Below are positions 1 through 7,560 of a stretch of 22,166 bases of DNA, piece after piece. The notes beneath the pieces are model-generated. The model searched no databases and had not been told where the DNA came from. It saw only the letters and a program-made list of their open reading frames with translations. This DNA comes from Paulinella micropora (lineage: Eukaryota; Cercozoa; Imbricatea; Euglyphida): the NCBI GenBank assembly GCA_009731375.1, contig BJOX01000225.1, positions 429,552 to 451,717 on the forward strand, read 5' to 3'. How positions within the stretch are numbered: position 1 is the first letter of the stretch; every line of letters begins with the position of its first letter. The position numbers and the translations under genes were made by a program.

Positions 1-200
1 CTCGTTCTGCAAGGGGCGCTTATGGAACGAGCCCTGGCCCCGCCTGGTACTAGGGAGCTTTGGTATCGCCTGTATCAGTCCCTTCCGTGCAAACATCACG
101 GCTTAGCTGGGCATCGGGTTAATACTTTACCCACAGACTTCCTTGGTTGACGAAATCAGAAGCTCCTTTTTTCTGACATTAGTCGATATCTCATCTATCT
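1..200. repeat. Copy 1 of a ~200-bp (or longer) dispersed unit, cut by window start
   Basis: This stretch recurs base for base at 899-1098, 898 bp away. It holds a perfect inverted repeat (CTCGTTC at 1-7, GAACGAG at 25-31). A tract near 98-110 resembles a Pol III A box (CGGCTTAGCTGG), a weak B-box-like GGTTGACGAAATC follows at about 145-157, and a run of six T lies near 167-172. That layout would fit a small Pol III RNA, but it does not fold into a tRNA and I recognise no snRNA, 7SL or 5S rRNA. A protein fragment is an alternative. The repeat is certain; its function is unknown. Confidence 0.6.
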
Positions 201-260
201 ACTCGTGTTTGGAGGCTAAATACGCTAAGAAAGCGAAGAAGCAAAACGTAAGCTGTCTAT

Positions 261-307
<47 letters not shown>

Positions 308-411
308 CTCGTATTTGGAGGCTAAATACGCCAAGAAGGCAAAGAAAAAAAGCAAAATGTAAACTATCTATCTATCTATTTATCTATCTATCTATTTATC
401 TATCTATCTAC

Positions 412-450
<39 letters not shown>

Positions 451-518
451 CTCGTCTAAGAAAGCGAAGAAGCAAATCGTAAGCTGTCTATCTATCTAAC
501 TATCTATCTAACTATCTG

Positions 519-555
<37 letters not shown>

Positions 556-575
556 TTATCTATCTATCTATCTGT

Positions 576-610
<35 letters not shown>

Positions 611-664
611 CTCGTGTTTGGAGGCTAAATACGCTAAGAAAGCGAAGAAGCAAAACGTAAGCTG

Positions 665-698
<34 letters not shown>

Positions 699-1108
699 AA
701 CTCGTATTTGGAGGCTAAATACGCCAAGAAGGCCAAAAAACGCAAAATGTAAACTATCTATCTATCTATCTATCTATATATCTATCTCGCTTGTTGAGCC
801 CGGAATAAAACCCACAGTGCTCTGTCGGTTTATACTAGACTGTCGAACAGTCTCGAAACTCCATCTGCTTACTGGGTCCTCTGTAATGGAGGTGGGAGCT
901 CGTTCTGCAAGGGGCGCTTATGGAACGAGCCCTGGCCCCGCCTGGTACTAGGGAGCTTTGGTATCGCCTGTATCAGTCCCTTCCGTGCAAACATCACGGC
1001 TTAGCTGGGCATCGGGTTAATACTTTACCCACAGACTTCCTTGGTTGACGAAATCAGAAGCTCCTTTTTTCTGACATTAGTCGATATCTCATCTATCTAT
1101 CTATCGAT

Positions 1109-1139
<31 letters not shown>

Positions 1140-1190
1140 CTCGTATTTGGAGGCTAAATACGCCAAGAAGGCCAAAAAACGCAAAATGTA

Positions 1191-1191
<1 letters not shown>
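201..1191 (+). repeat. Array of six Lys-rich mini-exon-like modules set in (CTAT)n
   Basis: Six copies of a ~50-bp module begin with CTCGT(A/G)TTTGGAG and are separated by (CTAT)n. There are two types. Type A (201-253, 611-662, and a truncated copy at 451-485) reads AG, then 33 nt coding [11 protein letters not shown], then GTAAGC, a good 5' splice-site match. Type B (307-362, 701-752, 1139-1191) reads AG, then the same peptide start, then KRKM or KSKM and a TAA stop. The order is A, B, A-truncated, A, B, the long unit, B. The pyrimidine-rich (CTAT)n before each AG resembles a 3' splice-site tract. A simple minisatellite is the conservative reading; a duplicated mini-exon array is the alternative. 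Confidence 0.6.
787..1098. repeat. Copy 2 of the dispersed unit, with upstream flank
   Basis: From 899 to 1098 it is identical to window positions 1-200, implying a recent segmental duplication with an 898-bp period or sequence homogenisation. The extra upstream part (787-898) contains the hairpin AGACTGT-CGA-ACAGTCT near 837-853. On the plus strand a frame stays open from 798 to a TAG at about 1004 (68 codons, no ATG at its start, residues such as ETPSAYWVLCNGGGSSFC). The unit could therefore be a coding fragment or a structured RNA. Both flanks are (CTAT)n. No known family is assigned. Confidence 0.55.
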
Positions 1192-1228
<37 letters not shown>

Positions 1229-1271
1229 ATCTATCGATCTATCTATCTATCCATCTATCTATCTATCTATC

Positions 1272-1365
<94 letters not shown>

Positions 1366-1366
1366 G

Positions 1367-1404
<38 letters not shown>

Positions 1405-1427
1405 GACCTATATACCTACCTATCTAC

Positions 1428-1465
<38 letters not shown>

Positions 1466-1473
1466 GTCTATCT
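1191..1473. repeat. (CTAT)n microsatellite
   Basis: About 280 bp of near-pure CTAT tetranucleotide repeat, with scattered variants (CTGT, CGAT, CCTA), running directly into the assembly gap. Its true length is unknown because the gap interrupts it. Shorter tracts of the same repeat fill the space between the modules from 257 to 787 and 1093 to 1138. Confidence 0.95.
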
Positions 1474-1483
1474 NNNNNNNNNN

Positions 1484-1528
<45 letters not shown>
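1474..1528. other. Assembly gap (10 N) followed by 45 G
   Basis: Ten N at 1474-1483 are followed by 45 consecutive G at 1484-1528. Poly-G tails are a known no-signal artefact of two-colour sequencing chemistry, and this one sits exactly at a contig edge. I treat it as probably not genomic, so the join between the CTAT array and the downstream exon is unproven. Confidence 0.85.
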
Positions 1529-1529
<1 letters not shown>

Positions 1530-1546
1530 AATAAATATGCATCTGT

Positions 1547-1548
<2 letters not shown>

Positions 1549-1582
<34 letters not shown>

Positions 1583-1625
1583 TTGTCTATGTTGTAGGCT
1601 CAAGATGGGCCTCTTCCGAGCGAGG

Positions 1626-1692
<67 letters not shown>

Positions 1693-1789
1693 GTGTTCAT
1701 GTATGCACATGTGTGAGCATGCCATGAGCATGTCCATGTGTCTGTCTGTCTGTCTGTATGTATGTATGTATGTATGTCTGTCTGTCTGT
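1549..1789. repeat. (GA)n, (TC)n and (TCTG/TATG)n tracts
   Basis: A (GA)n run at 1549-1577 and a (TC)n run at about 1629-1689 are complementary and could fold back around a ~50-base loop. Then TCTG and TATG repeats fill about 1740-1789. The last pyrimidine-rich part directly precedes the AG at 1796-1797 and could act as a splice-acceptor tract. Confidence 0.9.
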
Positions 1790-1797
1790 GTATACAG

Positions 1798-1917
1798 GAG
1801 TTCCAGAATATTCAGCGCTCCTTCAGCGGCAAGAAGAACACAAAGAACAAGCGGGAAGACGCTCAGGGCTCTGGCAAGAAGAAGAAAAAGACCAAAGGAA
1901 AGCAAGCTGCCGGATGA
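1798..1917 (+). CDS. Putative Lys-rich terminal exon, 5' part of gene missing
   Basis: After a pyrimidine-rich run ending in TATACAG, an open frame of 39 codons starts EFQNIQRSFSGKKNTK and ends in a basic tail (GKKKKKTKGKQAAG) with a TGA stop at 1915-1917. Codon use is orderly and GC content is higher than in the AT-rich DNA downstream. It looks like the last exon of a nuclear gene encoding a protein with a Lys-rich C-terminus, as seen in nucleolar, ribosomal or RNA-helicase proteins, but no family can be assigned. Upstream exons are not visible; they may lie in or beyond the gap. A longer ATG-started frame over 1691-1945 is in another register and encodes mostly microsatellite. Confidence 0.45.
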   Translation, partial: EFQNIQRSFSGKKNTKNKREDAQGSGKKKKKTKGKQAAG

Positions 1918-2341
1918 GATAGAATCATATTGTAGAGATGTATAATAGATAAATATAGCCTCCGCTAGGTAGGCCAGGAGGGAGGTAGGTAGGTAGGTAG
2001 CGGATAGGTAGGTAGGTGGGTGGGTAGGTAGACTCAATTGATAGATACCGGTAAACTGTGTGACTACAACTGAATACGATATGGGCACGGTATTAATATA
2101 TATTATTAATAAGAAGTATTAATTGTTTTATTAATATCATTATTAATATTAATAATATTAATATTATGAATAAGCTAAATAACTTTTCACAAGCTGCGGT
2201 TATTCTGTTACCGTCGGAATATTAATATGTATTATAATAATAAAACAATACGGAAAAGCGAGAATCACCCGGGTCGTAATATTAATATATTAGTACCTAC
2301 AGTAACTTTTACTAATTTACTTTGCTTCAGGGGGAGTGTTA
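1918..2341. repeat. GGTA microsatellite and AT-rich TTAATA-rich DNA, no gene
   Basis: A degenerate (GGTA)n tract lies at about 1975-2032. From 2090 to 2300 the DNA is dominated by TATTAATATTAAT-type low-complexity sequence. No ORF, RNA gene or structured repeat is recognisable. Confidence 0.7.
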
Positions 2342-2632
2342 TTACTGGGTACATTCAAGTGTCAAACTCAGCCTGAGCGAATTTGAGTTAAGGGTCAGAT
2401 TTCAGATTAGCGGTCAGATTTTAGATTAGTGGTCATAATTTAAATTAGTTCAATTTAACGGTAATATTTGAGGCAAAAATTATGCAGATTTTGCGGACGG
2501 ATATAGCAGTTAAATTGACCTAATTTGAATTCTGACCACTAATCTGAAATCTGGCCGCTAATCTGAAATCTGCCCCTTAACACAAATTCTATGGCTGAGT
2601 TTGCCGGACACTTGAATGTACCCACTGAGTAA
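2342..2632. mobile_element. Foldback MITE-like element, copy 1
   Basis: About 291 bp that starts TTACTGGGTACATTCAAG and ends with the near reverse complement CTTGAATGTACCCACTGAGTAA. The whole left arm (motifs CAGATTTCAGATTAGCGG and ATTAGTGGTCA) is inverted in the right arm, so the element can fold into one long hairpin around a short centre (GCAAAAATTATGCAGATTTTG). It encodes no protein. It belongs to the same family as 6868-7157 and the split copy at 7208/20403. Its mobilising transposase is not in this window. Confidence 0.88.
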
Positions 2633-3000
2633 TAGAACTAATCACGAATCAACATTAATCATGATAACTACATGAACCTGCAGTACAAGAATATTCATAC
2701 TTTTTGAACGGTGTCGTTAGGGTTATTATTAATACTAGTGATCAGTTTATATCCTGCCAGACTTATTACTCTGCGCTCGGACTCTTTGTTGGTGCGGCGC
2801 GTTATTACTAGAACTTGAAGCTCAGACTCTGTTACTGTAGACTCTCATGCCGCAATTCCAACGAATTCGTACTAGTAGCCTGATTGAGTCACGTTCTGAG
2901 CCGATCTTTATATTAATATTGATTCGGAACTTAGTATTAATATTAAATAAATTATATTTATCAAACTGGCACAAAATAATCTTACCACGCACTGCTTAAT
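2633..3000. other. Intergenic, no feature recognised
   Basis: AT-rich single-copy DNA with scattered TATTAATATTAA motifs. No credible coding frame or repeat was seen. The pyrimidine-poor stretch at 2985-3006 ends in TTTGCAG and may serve as the acceptor for the following ORF. Confidence 0.6.
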
Positions 3001-3006
3001 TTGCAG

Positions 3007-3219
3007 TGTGTGCACTGTGACATGATCAAAGAGAAGGCACACATGGGTAAAGTGAAAATAGTACAAGAGCCTCGCCGGAGAGTAATCTATCGTCAATGTG
3101 AGGGGCGAGTGTCAGGTGAGCAGCAATGTTTTGTATGCACTCATGACATGGAGAGTGAGAATGCGTTGTTGCGAGAGGCAGCTTATGGTCTGTTGAGAGG
3201 GCGATTTGCGGGTTATTAA
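3007..3219 (+). CDS. Possible Cys-rich terminal exon or small ORF, unidentified
   Basis: Directly after TTAATTTGCAG, an acceptor-like sequence, a frame of 70 codons runs to tandem stops TAA TAA (3217-3222). It contains paired cysteines, CVHC near its start and later a lone C followed nine residues on by CFVC, suggesting two zinc-binding half-sites, and a basic EPRRRVIYRQC stretch between them. GC content is well above the flanking AT-rich DNA. The arrangement is loosely like the zinc-binding tails of some transposases, but no family signature is clear. There is no suitable ATG at the frame's beginning, so a last exon or an eroded gene fragment is more likely than an intact gene. Confidence 0.35.
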   Translation, partial: CVHCDMIKEKAHMGKVKIVQEPRRRVIYRQCEGRVSGEQQCFVCTHDMESENALLREAAYGLLRGRFAGY

Positions 3220-3343
3220 TAATGCTGCGGCTCTTTGTTATTTATAATAATACTATGATTAATTGGCCGAATATTACTTGAACTTAATCACTGTTACTAC
3301 GGACGGTTACAATAATGAGTTGAAGAGAGGAAAAATCTTCATT
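3220..3343. other. Intergenic, no feature recognised
   Basis: Short AT-rich spacer between the Cys-rich ORF and the copia-like element. Nothing recognisable. Confidence 0.6.
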
Positions 3344-3348
3344 GTTTG
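3344..3348. repeat. Target-site duplication GTTTG, left side
   Basis: The five bases immediately left of the copia-like LTR match the five immediately right of the other LTR. Confidence 0.85.
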
Positions 3349-3620
3349 CTTAAGGAATCCGGACCGGTTGTGGTGGCTCAGGATCTAACTAGGGCGTCCC
3401 CCAGTATACCAATTCGAATATTTACTAATTCAATGATACAATTCTGATCAACAGACACGATCCCGCCACAGAAATCAAAAAGAACAGTAACGTTCGTACC
3501 GAGTGGTAATGATATGACTGATATAGGTAATACCTAAAAAGGTAGCCATGTCACAATATGACCAGTAATTAGTATTAATATTAAGGGCCGCTATGACTAA
3601 TTACTCTCTCACTTCCCAAG
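3349..3620 (-). repeat. 3' LTR of the copia-like element
   Basis: 272 bp matching 6265-6541. On the plus strand it begins CTTAAGGAATCC and ends CACTTCCCAAG, so the LTR has a short terminal inversion CTT/AAG instead of TG/CA. Relative to its partner it carries about 22 extra bases near 3434 and lacks a 12-bp GTCCCCCAG-type duplication. Confidence 0.88.
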
Positions 3621-3628
3621 CTCCCCCT
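3621..3628 (-). promoter_or_regulatory. Polypurine tract of the copia-like element
   Basis: On the minus strand AGGGGGAG abuts the 3' LTR. This is the standard place for plus-strand DNA priming in LTR elements. Confidence 0.7.
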
Positions 3629-3659
3629 AATTAGGAATGAAGGCCCGCAATGAACTCTG

Positions 3660-3724
3660 ACTATTGTCTCAAAACAGAAGATGACGATTACTCTTACTAT
3701 TGTCTCAAAACAGAAGATGACGAT
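3660..3724. repeat. 29-bp direct repeat, two copies
   Basis: ACTATTGTCTCAAAACAGAA and the nine bases after it occur at 3660-3688 and again at 3696-3724 (period 36), inside the truncated 3' part of the copia-like element. Confidence 0.85.
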
Positions 3725-3762
3725 CCGCCACATCCGACTTGCATCCCTGCATCACGCCGCGA

Positions 3763-5848
3763 CTAAGTCAAGACGGTCCCGCCAACTTCTTGATCTCCCC
3801 GGACTTGATAACCGAATGTAGGCCGAACTGTCCCATAGAACTCCGTCTCCAAGTCCTTGCTCATTACCCGATTCCCGAGCGTAAAAATGTGCGGCCAGGC
3901 CCTCCCGGAGACATAGAATAACGTTCCCGATCCGGCCGCTTCCGCGCGATCTGCGCCTTCAACATCGCCGTTGGACATCTCCTCCTTTTGTACAACAGGA
4001 CCTCCGAAACCTGGACCTTTTCCGTTACGCACTCTCTCTCCTTCCTCTGCTCATCTCATCCTCATCAGAGTCGGACGGGTCCAACAGCTGCTCGCAGAAA
4101 CGCGTCGCCGCCTTTATGTTAGTGACGAACTCTTCCTTCGTCAACCTTTTGAGCATGTATGCCCTTCCTGGCCTCTCCTCCTCCTCCTTACTCTCACTGT
4201 CACTGTATGTGACCCCTGGTGACCTATTTCCGGCACTCAGCCCATACCTCCTCTTGTCCAGCAAGCTCATCGCCTTACTTATGTCTTTCTTCTTCTTTTT
4301 CTCCTTCTTCTTCACTCCTTCTTCTCCCTCTGAGTTGCTAGAGCTTTCATCCTTCTTCCCTCTTCCTTTCGTTTTCTTCCTCCCCTCTTCTTCGATCACC
4401 TCATCATAAGATGCTCTCCCCCGCACTTCGCACACTTCTTCGTACATTCAGAAGCAACGTGCCCTTTCTCTCGACAGTTAAACGCGGCAAGTCTTCGTCC
4501 CTTCGTTTTTCTTTCTTCTCTTCCCTTCCTCTGTGTGCTTGAACTTGCACTTATCCCCATACTTACACCCCCCTGTCTTCTCAAAGACAAAACATTCCCC
4601 ATGCATGACTCCCTCTATGTGCTTAAAGCTGCATGCCTTCCCTTTCAAGCACCCTCTCGCACCCTGAAAGAACACACACACCTTCTCAGTGCTTGCCTTA
4701 GCAGCATAAGCAATTGACAATGGCCCTCCTTCTTTCTTCTTTCCTTCTCCCTTCCCTTCCTTCCTCGCCCTCTCATTGGTCCTATCTATGTCTAGTGCTT
4801 TCTCTTGAACCTCCCCCCACCAGTGTTCAAAAGTCCACTGGTGTTGCTTCTTACTGACTGAAAGGGTACTCAACCAGGTACTCCAATCTGTCCTCCTTTC
4901 AGAAGCATAACAAGGGTCTTTCAAAGCTCTCGTTATGATTGTCTCGTGTGTGATGTCAGTGGTTCCGTGACCCTTCATCTCTAACTCCTCCACTAAGCTC
5001 GCTAACTCATCACACTGAGGTGCATAGTCCTCATTCTCCCTCATCTTCCATTTATGCAACGCAGTCACCCTATCCTGCACATCCTCTGCACTCACCTCTC
5101 CAAAACTCTGAACCAATCTATCCCATATCTCATTCACATTTTGCCCAAAGTTAGGAGAATCATCCCTCACCAAGTCACTCACACTTCTCCTCGCCTTACC
5201 CTTCAATCTCCCATACACGAACAGGTACGCTCTCTTTCTTTGTTTCGTCACCTCTGCCTTTACACTCCTTTCATATCTATGAGCCATCTTATCGTTCTCC
5301 TCCCTCTCTAACTTCTTTTTCTCAGTGATAGTTCTCTCTTGGTCTGCCTTTTCTTCTTCCGTCTCAGCTGATTCTTGTGCTAAAGGTGAAGCTAACATAC
5401 TCTCCTTCACCTCACTTACCTTCCTCAGTCTTTCCACAGCCTCTTTCAGCCTTGTGCTTTGCTTCATGGTTAAAGGTGATCTCACTTCCGTTTCCTCCCT
5501 GTCTTTTCTCGTCTGACTCACCTCCCTCACACTCTCCTCTTCTTCATTCTCGTTTCTTTTTCCCTATCCCCATACCATTCCTCCCAAAGCCACATATACT
5601 TAGGCACCTCCTTCCCTTTACATTGCAATTCTGTCATTGTCTTCATGCACCATGAGATAGTGTTCGTCAACAGGTTTGAGGGCTCCCTCCAAACCTTTCT
5701 GCCCCAGTCTCAGCAAAACAGCTCTCCTCCATTCCTTAAATTGGTTTTTCCCATCATAAGCTTCCTCGTTGCTTTCCCCTTGTACTACGTTTCCCCTCCG
5801 CTGCACGGTGGTAAGTTGATACCTTTCTTCTTCTAGTTGGAACGACAT
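3763..5848 (-). pseudogene. gag: copia-type gag, broken by frameshifts, pol lost
   Basis: Retrotransposon nucleocapsid gene in pieces. Piece 1 (5848-5618) starts MSFQLEEERYQL and has the DGKNQFKEWRRAVLLRLGQK segment typical of copia Gag. A short piece in another frame (EVPKYMWLWEEW, about 5600-5540) bridges to piece 2 (5530-4478; its first ATG is at MKQST, the upstream part is open). Piece 2 contains the UBN2-like helical region (YLFVYGRLKGKARRSVSDL to about residue 210) and two CCCH fingers (C-x8-C-x5-C-x3-H at residues 285-304 and 313-332). Piece 3 (4602-4396) has a zinc knuckle, AFNCREKGHVASEC, whose first Cys is Ala. Piece 4 (4447-4025) is a Lys/Asp/Glu-rich tail, and 4032-3763 is an unrecognised remnant. 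Confidence 0.8.
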
Positions 5849-6250
5849 GTCCGAAGCAGTTGCAGTGTCCCAGTTGACTTGCTCGTCGATGCCTCAGCCC
5901 ACGCCTCCCCCCCCCCTTTTTTTTCCTTTTGATTGGTGCTTCCCAGCGCTCACTCCCTTTTCCCTCTGTAGGAAGTCCTCGGTGCCGCAGTGGCCACCGA
6001 CGTCATCCACGATCCCTCCCTTTTCCTTTTTCCCAATCAATCCCTTTTCCCGAGCCCCAGATCGCCCAGATGGCACCTAGATGGCGTAAATATTCGTTGT
6101 TGTGCACTCCCCCACAGGTAAGCAGTATGCTTCCCTGTTCTGTGCCATTCAAGGTTTGGCACTATCTATCCCGCGGTTGCCCTTCTGGCCTAAAGGGTCT
6201 TGAATCCAGCTGGCTTTTCTTTGTGGTTTGCGCTTTAGGGTATTCACGCA
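5849..6250 (-). other. Untranslated leader of the copia-like element
   Basis: About 400 nt between the primer-binding site and the gag ATG (minus-strand context CTTCGGACATG). It includes a purine tract on the minus strand (5910-5930) and no recognisable coding domain. A packaging signal would be expected here but cannot be seen by eye. Confidence 0.55.
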
Positions 6251-6264
6251 CAAGGCTCATAACC
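6251..6264 (-). promoter_or_regulatory. Primer-binding site, half-tRNA-Met type
   Basis: Next to the inner end of the 5' LTR, the plus strand reads CAAGGCTCATAACC. CTCATAA is exactly a seven-base tRNA anticodon loop with a CAU anticodon, U33 and A37, preceded by a GG stem end. Reverse transcription of copia and Ty5 is known to be primed from a tRNA-Met cut in its anticodon loop region, and the complement here fits that mode. No TGG-type site is seen. Confidence 0.65.
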
Positions 6265-6541
6265 CTTAAGGAATCCGGACCGGTTGTGGTGGCTCAGGAT
6301 CTAACTAGGGCGTCCCCCAGTAAGTCCCCCAGTATACCAGTTCGGAATATTTACTAATTCAACACGATCCCGCCACAGAAATCAAAAAGAACAGTAACTG
6401 ACGTTCGTTCTCAGTGGTAATGATACGACTGATATAGGTAATACCTAAAAAGGTAACCAGTACCAGAAATGTCACAATATGACCAGGAATTAATATTAAT
6501 ATTAAGGGCAGCTACGACTAATTACTCTCTCACTTCCCAAG
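6265..6541 (-). repeat. 5' LTR of the copia-like element
   Basis: 277-bp direct repeat of 3349-3620, acting as the upstream LTR for the minus-strand element. It contains a short tandem duplication (CCCCCAGTAAGTCCCCCAG) absent from the partner. The promoter should lie here, but I see no convincing TATA element. The duplicated target GTTTG follows at 6542-6546. Confidence 0.88.
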
Positions 6542-6867
6542 GTTTGAAAGTTTCAACGTGCTAGTGACCTTAGGCTTCTATCAGTAGTATTAATATCATA
6601 GTACCGGACTGTACCGGTATTGTAAAACAGTGCTTGGCTTAAAAAAAATGATCCGACTGGTCACTTGGCAAGTCAGCAGTATTGACTGGTCACAGTTCAC
6701 AAATCTTTTTTCCAAGCGATACCTGATTGCTTTCTTCCTGAGCTTCTTATTACTAACTAAGGGTTGACCTAACGGTCTTTCGGTCTGATATATATATACA
6801 TATATATATGATCAGTATATGTATATATATATATATATATATCAGTATATATATATATATATATATA
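6542..6867. repeat. Target-site duplication, single-copy DNA and (TA)n tract
   Basis: GTTTG at 6542-6546 is the right-hand target duplication. The next ~240 bp show nothing recognisable. About 6785-6867 is an interrupted (TA)n microsatellite running straight into MITE copy 2. Confidence 0.75.
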
Positions 6868-7154
6868 TTACTAGGTACATTCAAGTGTCAAACTCAGCCA
6901 GCGAATTTGAGTTAAGGGTCAGATTTCAGATTAGCGGTCAGATTCTAGATTAGTGGTCAGAATTCAAATTAGTTCAATTTAATGGCGGTAATATTCGAGT
7001 CGCAAAAATCATAGTATGCAGATTTGCGGACGGATATAGCAGTTAAGTTGCATTAATTTGAATTCTGACCACTAATCTGAAATCTGGCCGCTAATCTGAA
7101 ATCTGCCTCTTAACACAAATTCTATGGCTGAGTTTGACACTTGAATGTACCCAG

Positions 7155-7157
<3 letters not shown>
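6868..7157. mobile_element. Foldback MITE-like element, copy 2
   Basis: 290 bp, TTACTAGGTACATTCAAG to CTTGAATGTACCCAGTAA, with arms inverted almost end to end. Very similar to copy 1 including the centre (GCGGACGGATATAGCAGTTAA). It lies inside (TA)n on both sides, consistent with a TA-type target preference. Non-coding. Confidence 0.9.
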
Positions 7158-7196
<39 letters not shown>

Positions 7197-7207
7197 TACT
7201 ATATATA
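7158..7207. repeat. (TA)n microsatellite
   Basis: About 50 bp of nearly pure TA between MITE copy 2 and the left half of copy 3. It may include the duplicated TA targets of both. Confidence 0.9.
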
Positions 7208-7346
7208 TTACTGGGTACATTCAAGTGTCAAACTCAGCAATCAAATTTGACTCTGTTAAGGGTCAGATTTCAGATTAGCGGTCAGATTTTAGATTAGCGG
7301 CCAGAATTCAAATTAGTTCAATTTAACGGTAACATTGCGCAAAAAT
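7208..7346. mobile_element. Left half of MITE copy 3, interrupted at its centre
   Basis: Starts TTACTGGGTACATTCAAG and follows the MITE consensus up to GCGCAAAAAT, the exact middle of the family, where it is cut by TGTAGGCATC, an LTR start. The matching right half appears at 20245-20403. Both broken ends share AAAAT (7342-7346 and 20245-20249), as expected of an LTR-element target duplication. Confidence 0.85.
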
Positions 7347-7475
7347 TGTAGGCATCACCCCCCAGATAGCAGGTAAAAAGTACAGTTTTTCGGGTGTCAG
7401 GTGCACCTAGTTTTTTTCCCAGTATTTCAATATCTGTTGGCCGGATTTGACCTAATGCCATTTTATAACGAGACC
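7347..7475 (+). repeat. Decayed extra copy of the Ty3-type LTR
   Basis: Starts TGTAGGCATCACCCCCC as the full LTRs do and matches them to CCTAATGCCATTTTA. It then skips about 50 bases to TAACGAGAC and passes into a CAC/CAA triplet repeat. It sits directly in the broken MITE centre, so it is probably the outer 5' LTR of the original insertion. A later solo-LTR origin is also possible. Confidence 0.8.
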
Positions 7476-7493
7476 ACCACCAAAAGCACCGCC

Positions 7494-7525
<32 letters not shown>

Positions 7526-7560
7526 CAACACCATTTCCGCCACCACACCACCGCCACCAC
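7471..7560. repeat. (CAC)n(CAA)n triplet microsatellite
   Basis: ACCACC, then CAACAACAAC, then more CCACCA triplets, grown at the decayed end of the LTR fragment. Frames through it on either strand are low-complexity and not taken as genes. Confidence 0.85.

Larger units (their letters stand above)
3349..6541 (-). mobile_element. Non-autonomous copia-like LTR retrotransposon, minus strand
   Basis: A 3.2-kb insertion read on the minus strand. Direct repeats of 272 and 277 bp bound it. A perfect 5-bp duplication GTTTG sits outside both ends (3344-3348 and 6542-6546), the expected footprint of an LTR-element integrase. In reading order it has a 5' LTR, a primer-binding site resembling the tRNA-Met anticodon arm, a ~400-nt leader, a broken copia-type gag, no recognisable protease, integrase or RT, a polypurine tract, and a 3' LTR. 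The LTRs differ by several substitutions and indels, so the insertion is not recent. Lacking pol, it would have needed enzymes from a relative. Confidence 0.88.

Noticed and set aside
90-175. tRNA gene in the duplicated unit
   Set aside because: A-box-like and T-run signals exist, but no cloverleaf with acceptor pairing or a canonical T loop can be drawn.
143-325. ORF with repeated LSIY residues
   Set aside because: It is translated (CTAT)n microsatellite; only the [11 protein letters not shown] part is module-encoded.
201-1191. CRISPR-like array of repeats and spacers
   Set aside because: The spacers are all CTAT microsatellite of variable length and the DNA is eukaryotic.
1484-1528. G-quadruplex regulatory element
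   Set aside because: More simply a poly-G sequencing artefact at a gap.
1600-2088. 162-codon minus-strand ORF
   Set aside because: Composed of GA, TCTG and GGTA simple repeats read in frame; antisense to the better exon candidate at 1798-1917.
5847-6357. Plus-strand Pro/Ser-rich ORFs (77 and 142 codons)
   Set aside because: Antisense to the leader and LTR of the copia-like element; composition follows pyrimidine tracts.
7318-7560. Minus-strand ORF rich in Cys and Trp
   Set aside because: Antisense translation of the CAC/CAA triplet repeat and LTR fragment.
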